Below are positions 43,631 to 56,600 of a DNA stretch of 64,000 nt, piece after piece. The notes beneath the pieces are model-generated. The model did not search any database, was not told the origin of the DNA, and saw only the letters and a list, made by a program, of their open reading frames with translations. The position numbers were made by a program, and so were the translations under genes. The stretch's first letter is position 1; every line of letters begins with the position of its first letter. Origin of the DNA: Gnetum montanum (taxonomy: Eukaryota > Streptophyta > Gnetopsida > Gnetales > Gnetaceae); the NCBI GenBank assembly GCA_015680685.1, contig MNCI01009404.1, forward strand, positions 89,991 through 153,990, in the 5' to 3' direction.

Positions 43631-45909
43631 ATGGAATCTTCCCAAATCAAATCAACATTGTCCAGTTTTGACCTTAATGATGAAATCTCAAATCCTGTAA
43701 CTGCAGCTAAACCCTTAGTTGCCATTGGGGAGATGAACCCTCAAGGGCCAACTCTTCGGTCACTTAGGTTACAAGGCAAAGACCCCACCTATACAATTCT
43801 CACCCCAGAGCAATACAACTTCATCTGCGTAAAGATCCAAGCCAACCTGCCTATTGATTGGGTAGAAATGGAAGAAAACGACATTATGAACTCATCTATA
43901 AGGGAGGCCATAACTTTATCCCTTCAGCATATGATGTAATTCCCTTCTTTGAATCCCACCATGAACTCATATCCTAGCTCCTCATGGCAAGGAATCAAAC
44001 CTTGTGGCAACCCACCATAGAACCTTAAAATGGAAACGAGGAAGACGACTTTGCAGCTCAATCCGAACATGGGGATTTGTGCCACACTCTCACTCCTCAT
44101 ACTTATGCAAACCCATTATTCCACCTTTTCATGGGAGAGACAATGTCTCTTCATGCATTTACAAGCACACAAGCACCTATCTCTCAACAGGAAGCACCTA
44201 GCCTTATGCCCACTCTCCCTATGACCAACACCCAATTTACTATGCCCATCCCCACTATCCCTCCAATTACCACTTTACCCTCCCTCTCACAAGGACAATC
44301 CCAACAACTCCCCTCTCAAGCTAATATGGGAGTGACCTTCTGACCCTGAATAATTGGGATGCCATCCGTGATACCCACTTCTACATCCATCCATTACATA
44401 CCATGAGTGCAAATCCAAGGAATACCTTTCACCACTTCAACTCAATAGGTTTAGGGTGTTTCCTCACAACTTGTAATAGGGCAGTGGCCCACACCTATCA
44501 TTCAACAACATCAACCGGCTCATTAAAGCATACCACTTGTTACAATCCCATCCATGAATGTCCCTCAAGTACAACCATCGCCAACCCTACAATCCTTTCT
44601 CCCACCAACCACACAACAATCTAACTATTATCATGTGCAATCTAACCAACCAACCAGTCCACCTAGTGCTCAAGAATGGGCAGAAACTAGAAAAATGATG
44701 CAAGCATTAACCGATGAGGTAAAGCGCCTCAAAATTGCAAACACTAAAGAAGTCAAGGTGATGGATTTTTATCAAGATGATCCGATTAGCTCTTCAGTGC
44801 CACCATTGACTCTACCAAAAGGAATTTCATTACTGCAATTGACCAAGTATAACGGAGAGGGAGATCCAAATGCTCACCTGGTAACATTTCGATTAGAGTG
44901 TCTCTTACTTTAAGCATGGCCTCATGCAATCCTTTGTGTGTTCGCCATGTCCTTAACTGGGAGAGCCTTAGACTGGTACCGAGCCCTACCACGTAACTCC
45001 ATATCCTCTTTGGAGGATTTGTTACATCTATTTGTTACCCATTTTAAGTATAACCTGAAGCCTAAATCCACGTTAGATAGTCTAATCCAAATAAAACAAG
45101 CTCCATTAGAGCCCATACAAAAATTCATCCAAAGATGGAGCGCCGCCCTTAACGAACTTCATGAGCCTATCCCAGAAACATATTTACTTACAATCCTCAA
45201 GAGTGTCATGAATGATTTCGTTAAGTCCAAACTTTATTATCTAAATGCCTGTACATTGAGTCAGGCATTCATCCAAATCAAAAATATAGAAGAGGCAGCA
45301 CAGACAAGTCATGACCCAGCTTACCTACCCTTCAAAAGCCAGCATATGAAGAAAGATAAAGACAAGTCTAAAACAATAGTCGCAGCAGTGGCAGAGACAT
45401 TTCGACCCAACAACATAGAGAAAAAAGGGAAACAACCCATCACCCCCACTAGTCATGAAAGAATAGCTTCTACACCTACACCTAAACCCTCCTCTACCCA
45501 AACCGCTAACACAAGTCACACTCGTACCTTCGAACAAAAAGACCCTGCCCAATACAGACCCTTACCCATGAAGCTCTCACAACTGCTGGACCAACTTCTT
45601 AAGGTTGGGTTGATTCAACATAAACAAATGTCTCCTGCAGCATCTCAAAGACATGACCAATACTGCGAGTTGGTTAAAAACCCAACGTTGGCAACAGCTA
45701 ATGAACCCCCTGTTCCAAGAGGCTTTAGGTTAGACAGATTCTATGAGTATCACCAACGATGTGGGCATGGAACCGACTATTGCTTTACCCTAAAACAAGA
45801 TATACAACGTATGATTGACAGAGGGGAGATAGTTTTTGATGAATCCAACCCAGTGAGACCTCAAAATCAATATATGGGGGTCTACAAAGACCCTCTTAAC
45901 ACCAAATAG
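43631..45909 (+). pseudogene. gag of TatL
   Basis: An N-terminal part of 102 codons (43631-43939) is followed by a frameshift near 43940-44070 and a Pro/Gln/Thr-rich linker. The Retrotrans_gag core then reads KYNGEGDPNAHL (44850), a TAA at 44911-44913, and FAMSLTGRALDWYRALP, FVTHFKYN, QRWSAALNEL (44938-45170). A C-terminal YEYHQRCGHGTDYCFTLKQDI (45750-45810) is the Tat-type zinc-finger-like motif with its first Cys lost. Gag forms the particle; the same frame continues into protease. One stop in the core is explained by C-to-T (CAA to TAA). Confidence 0.8.
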
Positions 45910-47443
45910 GTTTCCTATGTGATTAACACCATCCATATTGGCAATGAACAAGATGTCCCATGAAAGCCTTTTGTGATTCGTGCGCCTGCTAAAATCATGT
46001 CTACACTAACACCTCCATAAGCCCCTTTTGCCACTCATACACCTCCTACGCAGCAAAAACCATTCATCATCCAAGTACATCCTGCGGTTGCAACGGCGAA
46101 TGTGCCATCGTAAACTCAACTCGCTCCATTTGTAATCCGGGTGCCAAAACTCCCTGATGTGCAACCCCCAATAGTTCCCCCATGACCCTCGCAAGAATGC
46201 CTCACTAATAGACTAACCAGGGAACATCTGGTAAAAGAACATCATGGTCATGAGTTAGGACTACCAAAGCCCATACCGTTGAATGTTGTCCCTATGGTTC
46301 CAATTACTGATAAGCCTAGCACAAGTCGTCAAAACAAGAACTTGGGAATATCCAGTGTCCCAAACCCAACATCTACAGCTAATAATGTAAAAAATCTTGT
46401 GCGAGAGATACAAATGTTGGGTCAAATGGATCAAGTCTCCACAGATAAAAACATTCTGAATAGCAAAGACTTGGCCAGTGCCCTAACCTAGGTTACATAG
46501 GCCTTGAAACAAAAGAACACGTCTCTAAGACTATATGACTTAGTAAAGACCTCTCAGGTACATAGGGAAGCTCTAGTGCGTATGTTGACTTCAACCCCCA
46601 TTAGCAAAGACCTCCCTACAAATGAGCCATCTATTTACATTGTGTTGTCTCCACATCAAGAATCGAGGTCCACATCTATAGGATTTCATGCCAACAACAT
46701 TAAAAAAAACAAAAAAATGGGGGAAGTCACTACCACCCCTATGTTTATAACAATACAAGTTAACCAATTTAAGATACATAGGGTGCATGTCGATGACGGG
46801 GCAGCAACCAATGTAATACCTTTTTCTATCATTGAATGACTAGGCCTCGTAGAGAAAATACGGCCAACAATTACATCGTTCTTGAAATCTTTTAGTGGTT
46901 CCCATGTCGTAGTAAAAGGCATTGTTACCTTGGATTTCATAGCAGGGGACTAGTTCCCCACATCGACCGAATTTGTAGTCATTGATGAGATGCCGAGATT
47001 CAATCTAATTTTGGGATGACCTTGGTTAGCACAACTAAAAGTCGTATCATCACCGATCCATCAAGAAATTCACCTACCCTACGAGGGTGGTGAAATCTTC
47101 ATACATGGGGATGCGGCAACATCATTTACTTCCTCACATGTAGGAACAAACCAAGGATCAAAGGTTGAACTCTCTAAATCTAGGCAAGACACCACTAGCA
47201 AAAGCCCAGATATCGCTCAACCTCCAACCTGCGACCTTCCTAAAATAGAAGAAGCATGAAAAGATGTAGACATAGGAGCCATTCCCATGGATGTCCCTTG
47301 GTTAGAACTACCTTTTGACGTATCTAGCGAAGGGGATGGTGAGTATAAAAATCATACCTACACATCTCACCCGTCACGGCAAATTACGAAAATTAAAGAA
47401 ACAGATCAACAACTAAGACAAACTACCACATGTCTGGAATGAT
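45910..47443 (+). pseudogene. Protease region of TatL
   Basis: The gag frame continues, with stops, to 47443. The retropepsin core at about 46720-47040 reads FKIHRVHVDDGAATNVIP, FSGSHVVVKG, then FNLILG-stop-PWL. It matches the Tat family V-D-x-G-A/S-x-x-N-I-x-P and N-x-I-L-G-R-P-W-L, with R turned into TGA. The catalytic Asp-Asp-Gly-Ala appears in place of D-G-G-S, so activity is doubtful. Confidence 0.75.
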
Positions 47444-47650
47444 GTTAAACTACCAAGCGTCCCCAACGATGTTAAACTAGCCACAGTCAAAAATGGCCAG
47501 TTCCTTTTAAATTCACCGAAACAACTACAGTCTCCTCCTTTTCTTTTCTTCTCTCCGACAAAGATGCAATAGTCCATCATGACTTTAAACTAATGCGTGT
47601 AGCCTGAAATGGCTTTAAACTAGAGCATAATACATTACCAATTTACCAAA
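47444..47650 (+). repeat. TAAACTA motif cluster after protease
   Basis: TTAAACTA-type sites at 47445, 47472, 47585 and 47615, each preceded by GATG or GACT-like sequence. The same motif lies just before RT and after integrase. Confidence 0.6.
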
Positions 47651-47900
47651 ATCCTGCTACATCATTATCGTTTACATTTCACAAATTTTGATTTCCGTTT
47701 ATCTTATGTTTACCGGTTACGATTCCAGTTTACATTTACGTTCACAAAAAAACTCGAAAAAGCAAAAAAAAAATATATAAATATATGTAATATGAAGTGT
47801 TAATGTGGAAATAGGATGACAAAATATTACACCATGATCATGTTACATTTGTCTTCACATATTCCAAAAATAACAACAAAAACAAACTAACAAAAAAATG

Positions 47901-50900
47901 TCAAGGCTGACAAGACTGAAAAGCTAAATCAGGCACTAGCATTAGGAGTAGGCTGGTCCTCAAACTCCTCTATGTCAAAAAGAAAAACAAAACAACAAAG
48001 TAAGTAAACACAAACAAACAGTTTAAAAGCACAAAATACTAACAAAGAAATGATGACTGAAAGCAATAAAATAATGCAAGCAATAAAACACTCACGGGTG
48101 GGGAAGGCCTGAGATTAGCTTCCAAGCACCATAGAATCTCTTCTTTGGGCATGCACACCCAGTCTTTCTCAAGTCCAAAGTCGATATTGGCCAAGGTTTT
48201 ACCCTTGTTCACTAAAGACCAAGAAGGACGCTCAAGAGAAAACATGCTGGTTAAAGCTTCCCTAGAGGCAATGGTAATGGATCTTTTAGGAGACCCCTCC
48301 ACTTCTATACACTAAAAAAACTTGTCATAGGAAGAGCACAAGCCTAACCCCTCCATGAACATCTCCAACCAACGATGTTCAACTGATTCCTCCTTTAATC
48401 ACTTTTTGTACTAATGCTTATGATCTTTCTGAACCTAGCCCCACGTACGTACCTTGGATGCAAAGGACTTCTAGTCATGGAACTTCCCATTCAACAAATC
48501 CATCTGGGCCCTCTGTTTGGCCAGATCCCGAATCACCTGCACCTTACTATTCAAGTTTGCTCAATAACGTGCATAGGTGATCTCAGATGTACGCCAGGTG
48601 CTATCACCTGCCAATCTAGCAGAGGAAAAATCATAACAGGCTTGCATGTCATTCCTCTCCTCCGTTACCTTTGTCAAATTTTCCTTCAATGATTGGATTT
48701 CAAGCCATAACTGTTCAATTGAGCACCTACAGGTCTAGAGAGACTTGGCATTTGGAACAACACAACCCGAAACTGCATCATAAATACTTCTTGGAATCTG
48801 CTCAACATCTTTGGGCAATTCTGGAAGACCATCAATATGGGTAGCCTCGAAAGGACTCCATTAACGCTTCGTGCCTACAAGTACAAACATTACATATGTG
48901 AGGCAACAAGAGATCTCCAATAGATGCAAAAATACAATGAACCCAGGCACTTAGTATAAAGTACACACCTAATTTAGATTGAACCTATTGTAGATGAGAA
49001 ACAACATCATTGACAATGCCAGTAACAAAGTCTACTTTATTGGGCATCTCATGCCCTGGCCTCAATGGATATGTGGATGTCGAATCTATACGGGAAGGCA
49101 CCTCAACTGGGGCCTCTAACTCCGACCGACCCACCTGAGATGCATTGGCTTTGGGTGCTTCGGCATCCATGTCTAATGTTAAGAAGAGCCATGATAATCA
49201 AAATAATATACAAAGCTAAGAAGTACGAAATGTGGATCAAACTAACAAAATGTACCAAGGGGCCCCTTGTTGGTCAGCTCAAGCAGATCACCAAGGTGTA
49301 GAGACCCATCAAATAAACCATCAAAAACACCTTTCTCCTCACTTGAATGCTTAAGGGCATCCAAAGCCTCAACAAGTGTCACTTCCATGGTACCTGTTTC
49401 ATCCTCTTCCGGTAAAATGGGAATAGCCTCAACTACTTCTTCTCTCGTTTCCTCCTCTTCATGACACCTAGTGATAACCATTTTAGGCTCACCCATTTCA
49501 GCAAATTCTTCCCTTTCCCTCTTGAGGGTACCCTCTGTTAATACCAAAAAATCTAAAGTTAGCAAGACATAATAGATAGGCATATTTAAGTAACCAAATG
49601 AATTCAAAAAGCAATAAAAAAATTTCAATAAAAAAAAGAAAAAAAATAATAATAAAATAAAGATAATACTTATCCACTCTTGGCAAGGTAAATCGAATCT
49701 TCTTTACCTTCGATGGCCTTGCCTCTGTAACAGGATCTCTCAGATGCTCACCCCTTTTCACCTTAGCCTTGACCTTCCCCATAGTCTACTGGACCAAGTG
49801 CTCAACTCTCGTAACACTTGTGTGTAGCTTGGGTGGATCCAACCCCAAGCTATCACATGAATGGTGGGAACAACTGGCGGCACCCCCTGTTGTGACAAAG
49901 ACTAACTCCTCGATGCCTTCAGATGGATCCTGGGATCTAGTGGTGTTAAATAGATGACAGATCCAGGGGCGAGACAACTGTGAACAATCCCTTAACACAT
50001 AATGATTATCTCCATAGACCACTAAGAACTCGGCAAACCTACGGAGATAGCCCACGAAAAAAGTAAAGGTGAAGTGGGACCTAGCATCAACGTTGGAATG
50101 TAGCCTGATGATCTCGCCACGGAGACCTAATACAACGAACTAAGCCTAGTTGTAGCACATGCTAGTCTCCAAGACCGAGCACATAACACGTGTAGACTCA
50201 ACCCCAAGACTTCTTGTTTGGGAAAGAGACTTAGGAAATGCTCATGCTCTAAAGAGTGGGTACAGAAAATTTACCTCCATCAAGTGAGTATCAACTTACA
50301 TGGAGAAACCCTTAACACCTCATGGTATACCTAGTCAATCTTCCAGTTCCTTGATCACGCGGCCTTCTCTAGTTCCCCTATCCACTACCACCTTAGCACC
50401 ATCTGCTGGTACACCAAAAAGATCGGAAAAGAATTCGACGGTGAGGTGGAAGGACACCTTAACTCCCCGAACTCATGTAGTAAAATAGGAGACATCATCG
50501 TTAAAAGAGTCAACAATGGCAACCATTTTGGTCACGGGAACATTAGGAGTCAAGGTAGTAAATAAGTCCAGCAAGCCTGCGCTAGTAAGACAGCTGATGA
50601 TTTGTTCAGGTGCCTTCTTTTGCAACCACCGATGTGACTCCTCTGTCTCTCCAAACGTCATACAAAGGATGGCCTCAGTGTGCCCAAATATGACGGTAAC
50701 CTCATCAAGGGGAACGGCCACTGTAGAAAAGACACAGGAGACATTGAGCAAAAAATAAGAACATGATAAGCAATGATGTAACAAAAATGAAAATCAAGCC
50801 TGGAACACAATCATTTACCACTAGCAAATAGACTAGGCATACTTGCTGCAGGATCAACCATTTGAGGAAAAATGGGCCCATCAAAAGACCAATCCTCGTG

Positions 50901-51090
50901 TAGCCAGCCGCAAACTTAACAATGTTCAAAGGCCCTAGAAAACTGCCTAGGATAATTAACAATAGCATCCTTGGTCTGGCCTAGCATCGTAGCACAAAGA
51001 GTGGGGCCCATCATGAACTCCTTCAAAGCTATGCACGCCATGGCAAGCCCACTATCATCCTTATGCAACCCATGCTCAGCAAAACAAGGC
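47901..51090 (-). pseudogene. Antisense multi-exon gene inside TatL
   Basis: Exons on the minus strand are 51090-50819, 50720-49670, 49534-49256, 49172-48969, 48874-48096 and 47969 to a stop at 47903-47901. The introns are 98, 135, 83, 94 and 126 bp with GT-AG ends (donors include GTAAATG, GTACATT, GTGTGTA, GTGAGTG). Phase is kept across four of the five; the junction at 49670/49534 is off by one. About 2.65 kb of exon, near 880 codons, contains roughly 20 stops, most explained by one transition (TGA from CGA/TGG, TAG/TAA from CAG/CAA). The second exon has VRGVKVSFHLTVEFFSDLFGVPADG and FLYPLFRA, weakly like the putative plant transposon protein domain. The exon 49534-49256 is acidic, and 48800-48450 is coiled-coil-like (IEQLWLEIQSLKENL). 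More exons may lie upstream. It is not part of canonical gag-pol. Confidence 0.65.
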
Positions 51091-53459
51091 CTGCGAAAGA
51101 AAGGGTGTTCATACGTAAACAATGATTATAACACTAAGACAACCAAAGTTAGTACACATATAAAAAAGAGCATACATGTCTACTTTGTATACTGTTCCAG
51201 GCATATTTTGGAATAGTGTATGTACATGGCAGGCTAGAAAAAGTGTGCTACTACTGTTGTAATGGCTGCAAGATGGCAATTCCCACACACGAGTTAAAGA
51301 GCGTGTAGATCTAGGACCTTTGGGAACACCTCCCTCGACTGCGTATAGCCCCTCGTCTATGTCAACAAGGAAAGCTAACACACCTCGTGTTGAGCTGGGC
51401 AACATGGTCTCAACAATATCACAAGTCATCTGCTCACTCAAATGAGACCATATGATAATGCTAAAATTTTGTAAAATAAATGATAAAAAGGCACCAACAT
51501 TCAGACAAATCCATATTACATGCACCCCAATCCACATGTCATAACTAGCCATTTTCTGTTCCAAAGGGCCAAACCAAGATAGCACACCAACAAGTTCAAC
51601 CACAAGGAGAAAAGGCTTAGGCCCCCTGCATAGATCCAAAACCTCAGGTAAGTAACTTAAAACATTTAAAACATATAAACTAAAAACAGAATAAATAAAT
51701 AAGAAAATAAACCCAACAAGTAACTAACATTCAATGCACACACAAGACCACCCCATGAGACAAGGATATCAATGTTTATTTGATGAATCTAATGCTCGTT
51801 GGGGTACATTTAAAAATCAATTTCACAATAAACCAACTCACAAGTGCAAACGCAAAACACGTACAGTCACTGTCTAGCCCAAGAAAGTAAAAAAAACAAA
51901 AGGATACAAATAACCAGCAACACCAAATGAATAATTTGCTCCCTTCTCAGTCGCTCACTCACCAATTCCAATAACTCACGCTACAGTGCATAATGCGATA
52001 AAATGTGACTAGGGACATTCACAACGTAGCTCATGCTGCAATGAAAACTACTGGCAGCTCACGCTGCAATGCACATAACGCAACATCATGTTGTAAACCA
52101 TGCAAATCACACAACTCATGCAGTAGAAGTAGTTGAGAAGTAGCCCTAGACACAAAAAATCGCAGTTCCTAGGTAACTCATGCCCAGGCCAAAAAATGCA
52201 CAAAAATCAAAGTTCCTGGGTAACTCACGCCCAAGCCAAAAAAATGCACAAAAATCGCAGTTCCTAGGTAACTCACACTCAGGCCAAAAATGCACAAAAA
52301 TTGCAGTTCCTGGGGCACTCACGTCCAAGCCAAAAAAGGGGCAAAAATCTCTTTCCCTGGGGTGCTCATGCCCTCTTAATCCCTGCACCCACGCTCATGC
52401 CTTGAGTTGCTTATGCTGGACATGCCCTAGGCTACTCACGTCGACTGATCGCCACATAAAAACTAGATTGCAGGAACATGCCTTGGCCACAATACCCATG
52501 CCCTTACAATGCATGCCAGGGCCCATACGCGCCTTGCAATGCAACTCAATCTGAGGCATGCTCTCATTGCTCATGCCACAGCGTGCCCTGGGTTACTCAC
52601 GTTGGGCAAGCCCTGGGTTCGATCCTTAAACTACTAACTGATCCCTAGGCTGCCCATGCTCAGGCCATCACACAGCAACCAAAAAAAATGACAAAACATA
52701 AAACCCCAGCAGCATCCCTAACGTCCAAAATGCACATGAGAAAACCACAATACAAACCCCAGAATCCAGCAAATATTTTCATTTCAAAACGTAGCCAAAA
52801 CGGCAGCCCTAATGGCTCATGCTATGCTTGATCTGCAATAGAAAGCCATGGAACGAAAACATACCTACGCAGAGTCCCCATCCATGATGAAATCTTGGGT
52901 TGGGGAAGGCGTTGAAGCAGTTGTTTACTCTCCTCCAAGAATGATAAGCTAGCTTGCTTCTTCCCCTTGCGTTGGCTTGTTTCTGCTTTCCCCTTCATCA
53001 TTGTTACTCACGCTCATGCTACTCTGTATCGTGGTCATGCCACCCCACCCTACCCTGTTACTCACACTGCCCGCCTCGCCCTGTTGCCCACACCTTCACT
53101 TCCTATTGCTCACGCTGCCAATCCCTCAAACTCACACTACTTTCACTTCTTGTTTCTCACACTGCACTGAAAATGATATCATGCTCTCTAGTCATGCTCA
53201 CCTCTCATACATTAATGCTTACCAAAATAACTCATGTCTTACACCTTTTAAATCCCTTATATTTTTCCTACCCTTTTAAAACCCACTGTTCAATGTAATC
53301 GCTTTATTTTACACTAATTCTATTTTGTTGTTCATCTTCATTTCTCATTCTTGTGTTATCTAGTTAATCTAGCCTAGACATCAAAATAAAACAAAAAGAA
53401 AAGACCAAAAATTCATAAAACCATAAAAACTCACAACATTATTGTTCACATGAAAAGTG
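51091..53459 (-). other. Upstream region of the TatL antisense gene
   Basis: The acceptor TTTCGCAG/GCC at 51091 shows that another exon must lie further right; a 176-codon minus-strand frame (51639-51109, with SEQMTCDIVETMLPSSTRG) is a candidate, but its splice donor is not clear. Between 51960 and 53170 there are many CTCACGCTGC/GCTCATGCTG sites, the same motif as in the LTR, so this could be its promoter. No sense-strand coding content is recognised. Confidence 0.4.
52150..52375. repeat. ~47-bp minisatellite
   Basis: About 4.5 units with AATCGCAGTTCCTAGGTAAC followed by TCACGCCCAGGCC and an A-rich end. The TTCC anchors are at 52166, 52213, 52261, 52307 and 52355 (approximately), spacing 46-48 bp. 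Confidence 0.85.
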
Positions 53460-53530
53460 AATACCAGTGGCCCGGTAAGTCCTAAAACTACCATGTGGTC
53501 CTGATATGACATTAAACTACCCCTACGTTC
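53460..53530 (+). repeat. TAAACTA motif pair before RT
   Basis: CCTAAAACTACC near 53475 and GACATTAAACTACCCC near 53506. They mark the right side of the 6.2-kb spacer. Confidence 0.55.
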
Positions 53531-53641
53531 CATGATTTCATTAGAACATAAATTACATGAAGCTAGTTTACATTTAGCAACTCGTTCATCAAGAAAATCT
53601 CGCTCACGGTGCTCCCGGTTTAAATTGGCAGGAACAAGCAT

Positions 53642-56600
53642 ATGGACAGCAAGAATCTCTTTTCAACGTTGTCTATCAATGGACCTCATGGGGCCATAAA
53701 AATAACGATTAATCTAGAATCCTTAGATCTAGACTCGCCTTATCATGCTGATTTTGTGGCATCCACTCAAGAAACATCAAACTACCCTGAGGGTATGATT
53801 AAAACTTTGGACTTAGAAGCCGACAACATCATTGAAGATCCCCTCGTTGAAGTCCCCATGACCATGTCTAGTGGCAAAGTTAAAACCTTAAAACTGAGTA
53901 CTCTACTAAATCCACAACTTGCCAATGACATTACACAAGTGCTCAAGAACAACATCAAAAAATTTGCTTGGTCATATACCTATATGCCAGGACTGGATCC
54001 TCGAATCATCCAGCATAACATCATCCTTGATGAAAAACTTAGACCAGTAAAGTAAAAAGCACGAAAGGTTAAGCTTGAGGTAGCATTGCCAGTTCATAAC
54101 GAAATCATGAACCTCTATCAAGCTGGTTTCATCTGAGCTGTTGACTATGCCGATTGGGTATCCAACATTGTTGTAGTCCCCAAGAAGAACGGCAACATTC
54201 ACATATGCATTGACTTCCGTGACCTCAACATAGCTACTATAAAAGATGACTTCCCACTACCCATTATCGATCAACTCGTTAACTCAACTGCTAGGCATGC
54301 ATTGTTATCCTTTATGGACAGATTCTCAGGATTCAACCAAATCAGGATCAACCTAGAACACCAACTCAAGACAACCTTCATGATACCTTGGGGCACGTTC
54401 TGTTATACAATGATGTCATTCGGTCTCAAAAACACAAGTGCTACATATCAACGAGCAATGACATACATATTTAGCAATTATATGCTTGATTCACTCAACG
54501 ATTATGTAGACGACATCGCAGTCAAATCCAAAACAACTGAACAACATGCAAAGGATCTAGATTTGATACTCAAACGTTGTCTCAAATACGACCTTAGACT
54601 TAACCCAAAGAAATGCATTTTTGGAGTTAAAACTGGAAAAATGCTTGGCTTCATAGTCTTAGAAACAGGAATACGAGTAGTCCCCACTAACGTTAAAGCA
54701 ATAACTAGTATGCAACCACCTAAGAACCTTACCAAACTACATGGCCTATAGGGTAGACTACAATTCATTAGATGTTTTATTGCAAAATTGACGAACAAGT
54801 TGAAACCCATGCAGCATTTACTACGAAAGAATGTCCATTTTCAATGGACTCAATAGTGCCAAGAAGCCTTTGAGAACATAAAAACGGAGCTAGCTCAACT
54901 GCCGACAGTTCACCCCCCACAAAGCAATAAACCTTTTTACATTTACCTTGCTACATCCAATTCATCCATTGCATCCATGCTTTGCCAAAAACAAGAAGAT
55001 GGAACCGAGATCCCCATTTACTATTTAAGCCATGCCTTAATTACCTACGAACAATGTTACAACGACGTGAAGAGATCATGCCTTACTCTGGTCTTTTCCT
55101 TAAAAAAGTGGCAACATTACCTCTTTTGCAATCAAGTTAATATCATTTGCAAAGACAATGTGCTATGAGCTATCACCAACAACATCTATGAATCAAGTAA
55201 GATAGCTAGATGGAAAGTGATGATTACTGAATTTGACCTACGCTATGTTGTTCAATCCTCCACTAAGGGTCAAGAAATAGTTAATCAATTGACCGCTTCA
55301 CCAACACAAGATCAAGCGACAATCAATCCCAAATTCCTTGATGAAAGCATTAACAACATCAACACTATGCCCAATAACTACAATGCAATCTTGGACTTCG
55401 ACGGAGCATCTACCTCCCAAGGAGGAAGTGCTGTAGCCATCATAATGTATCCTTCTAGAGAAATTTGACCCTTTGCCTATCAGCTAAACTTCCCTTGTAC
55501 CAACAACGTGGTAGAGTACGAAGATCTTCTCAGAGGTCTTATAGCAACACTAACTTCAGGAATCACACGTCTTGTAGTTCGAGGTGACTCACAATTAGTA
55601 ATCAACCAAGTCACAGAGGTTTACGCATGTAAAGCTTCTCATTTGCAACCATACTGTGACCTAACTAAACACTTTCTAAAACAATTGATCAATGTAGACA
55701 TGCAACATATTCCTAGGAACAAAAATACCATCATCGATGCACTTGCTACACTAGCTTTGAACATGATACCTGAGATGTTCCATACATTACCTAGCTCCAT
55801 AAAAAATTGTACCAAACCCATAACCGATGCTCTCGATGAAGTTCCCATAGCATTCGTCAGTACTACACAAGCGATAGAATGGTACAATGACATAAAAGAG
55901 TACCTTTTACGAGGCAAACCGTCGCAACATTTGATGATTGCTCAAAGGGATGCAGTGCAAAAACACTCTCAGCAATATGCATTAATAAGAGACACATTGT
56001 GTCACAGGTCCTATGAAGGCATCCTGTTGACGTGCGTTAGTAGCACTGATGGCCAAAAAATCGTGGAATAGGTTCATGAAGGACTGTGTGGAGGGCATAT
56101 AGCACCCAAAGCAATGGCAACGAAAATTAGACATTTGGGCTATTACTAGACACATATGGAATACGATTGCTTCTCCAGGGTTAGGAAATGTAACATTTTC
56201 CAAAGGCATGATAACCTAATACACATACCACCTAATGAGTTGCATACTACACAAATCACATGGCCATTCCAAAAATGGGGATTATACATCATTGGGCCGA
56301 TAACACCATCATCTTCAGTAGGAAATAGCTTCATTATCACCGCAACCAAATATTTTACAAAATGGGTAGAAGCTATTCCCCTTAGGAAAACCACGTCTAA
56401 ACACATTTGCAATTTCATATTAGAAAACATCGTGACCTACTTCAGTATCCCAATGACCATAGTCACCGATATTGGGCCACAGTTCAGCAGTATAGATACT
56501 AAAAACTTCTGTGAAAGCCTAGGCATCAAACACTCATTTTCATCACCCTATTACCCACAGAGAAATGGTCAAGTAGAGTCTACAAATAAAATGATCATCA

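Noticed and set aside
52180-52554. 124-codon plus-strand frame of repeated peptides
   Set aside because: Produced by the 47-bp minisatellite; no known domain and no conservation test possible.
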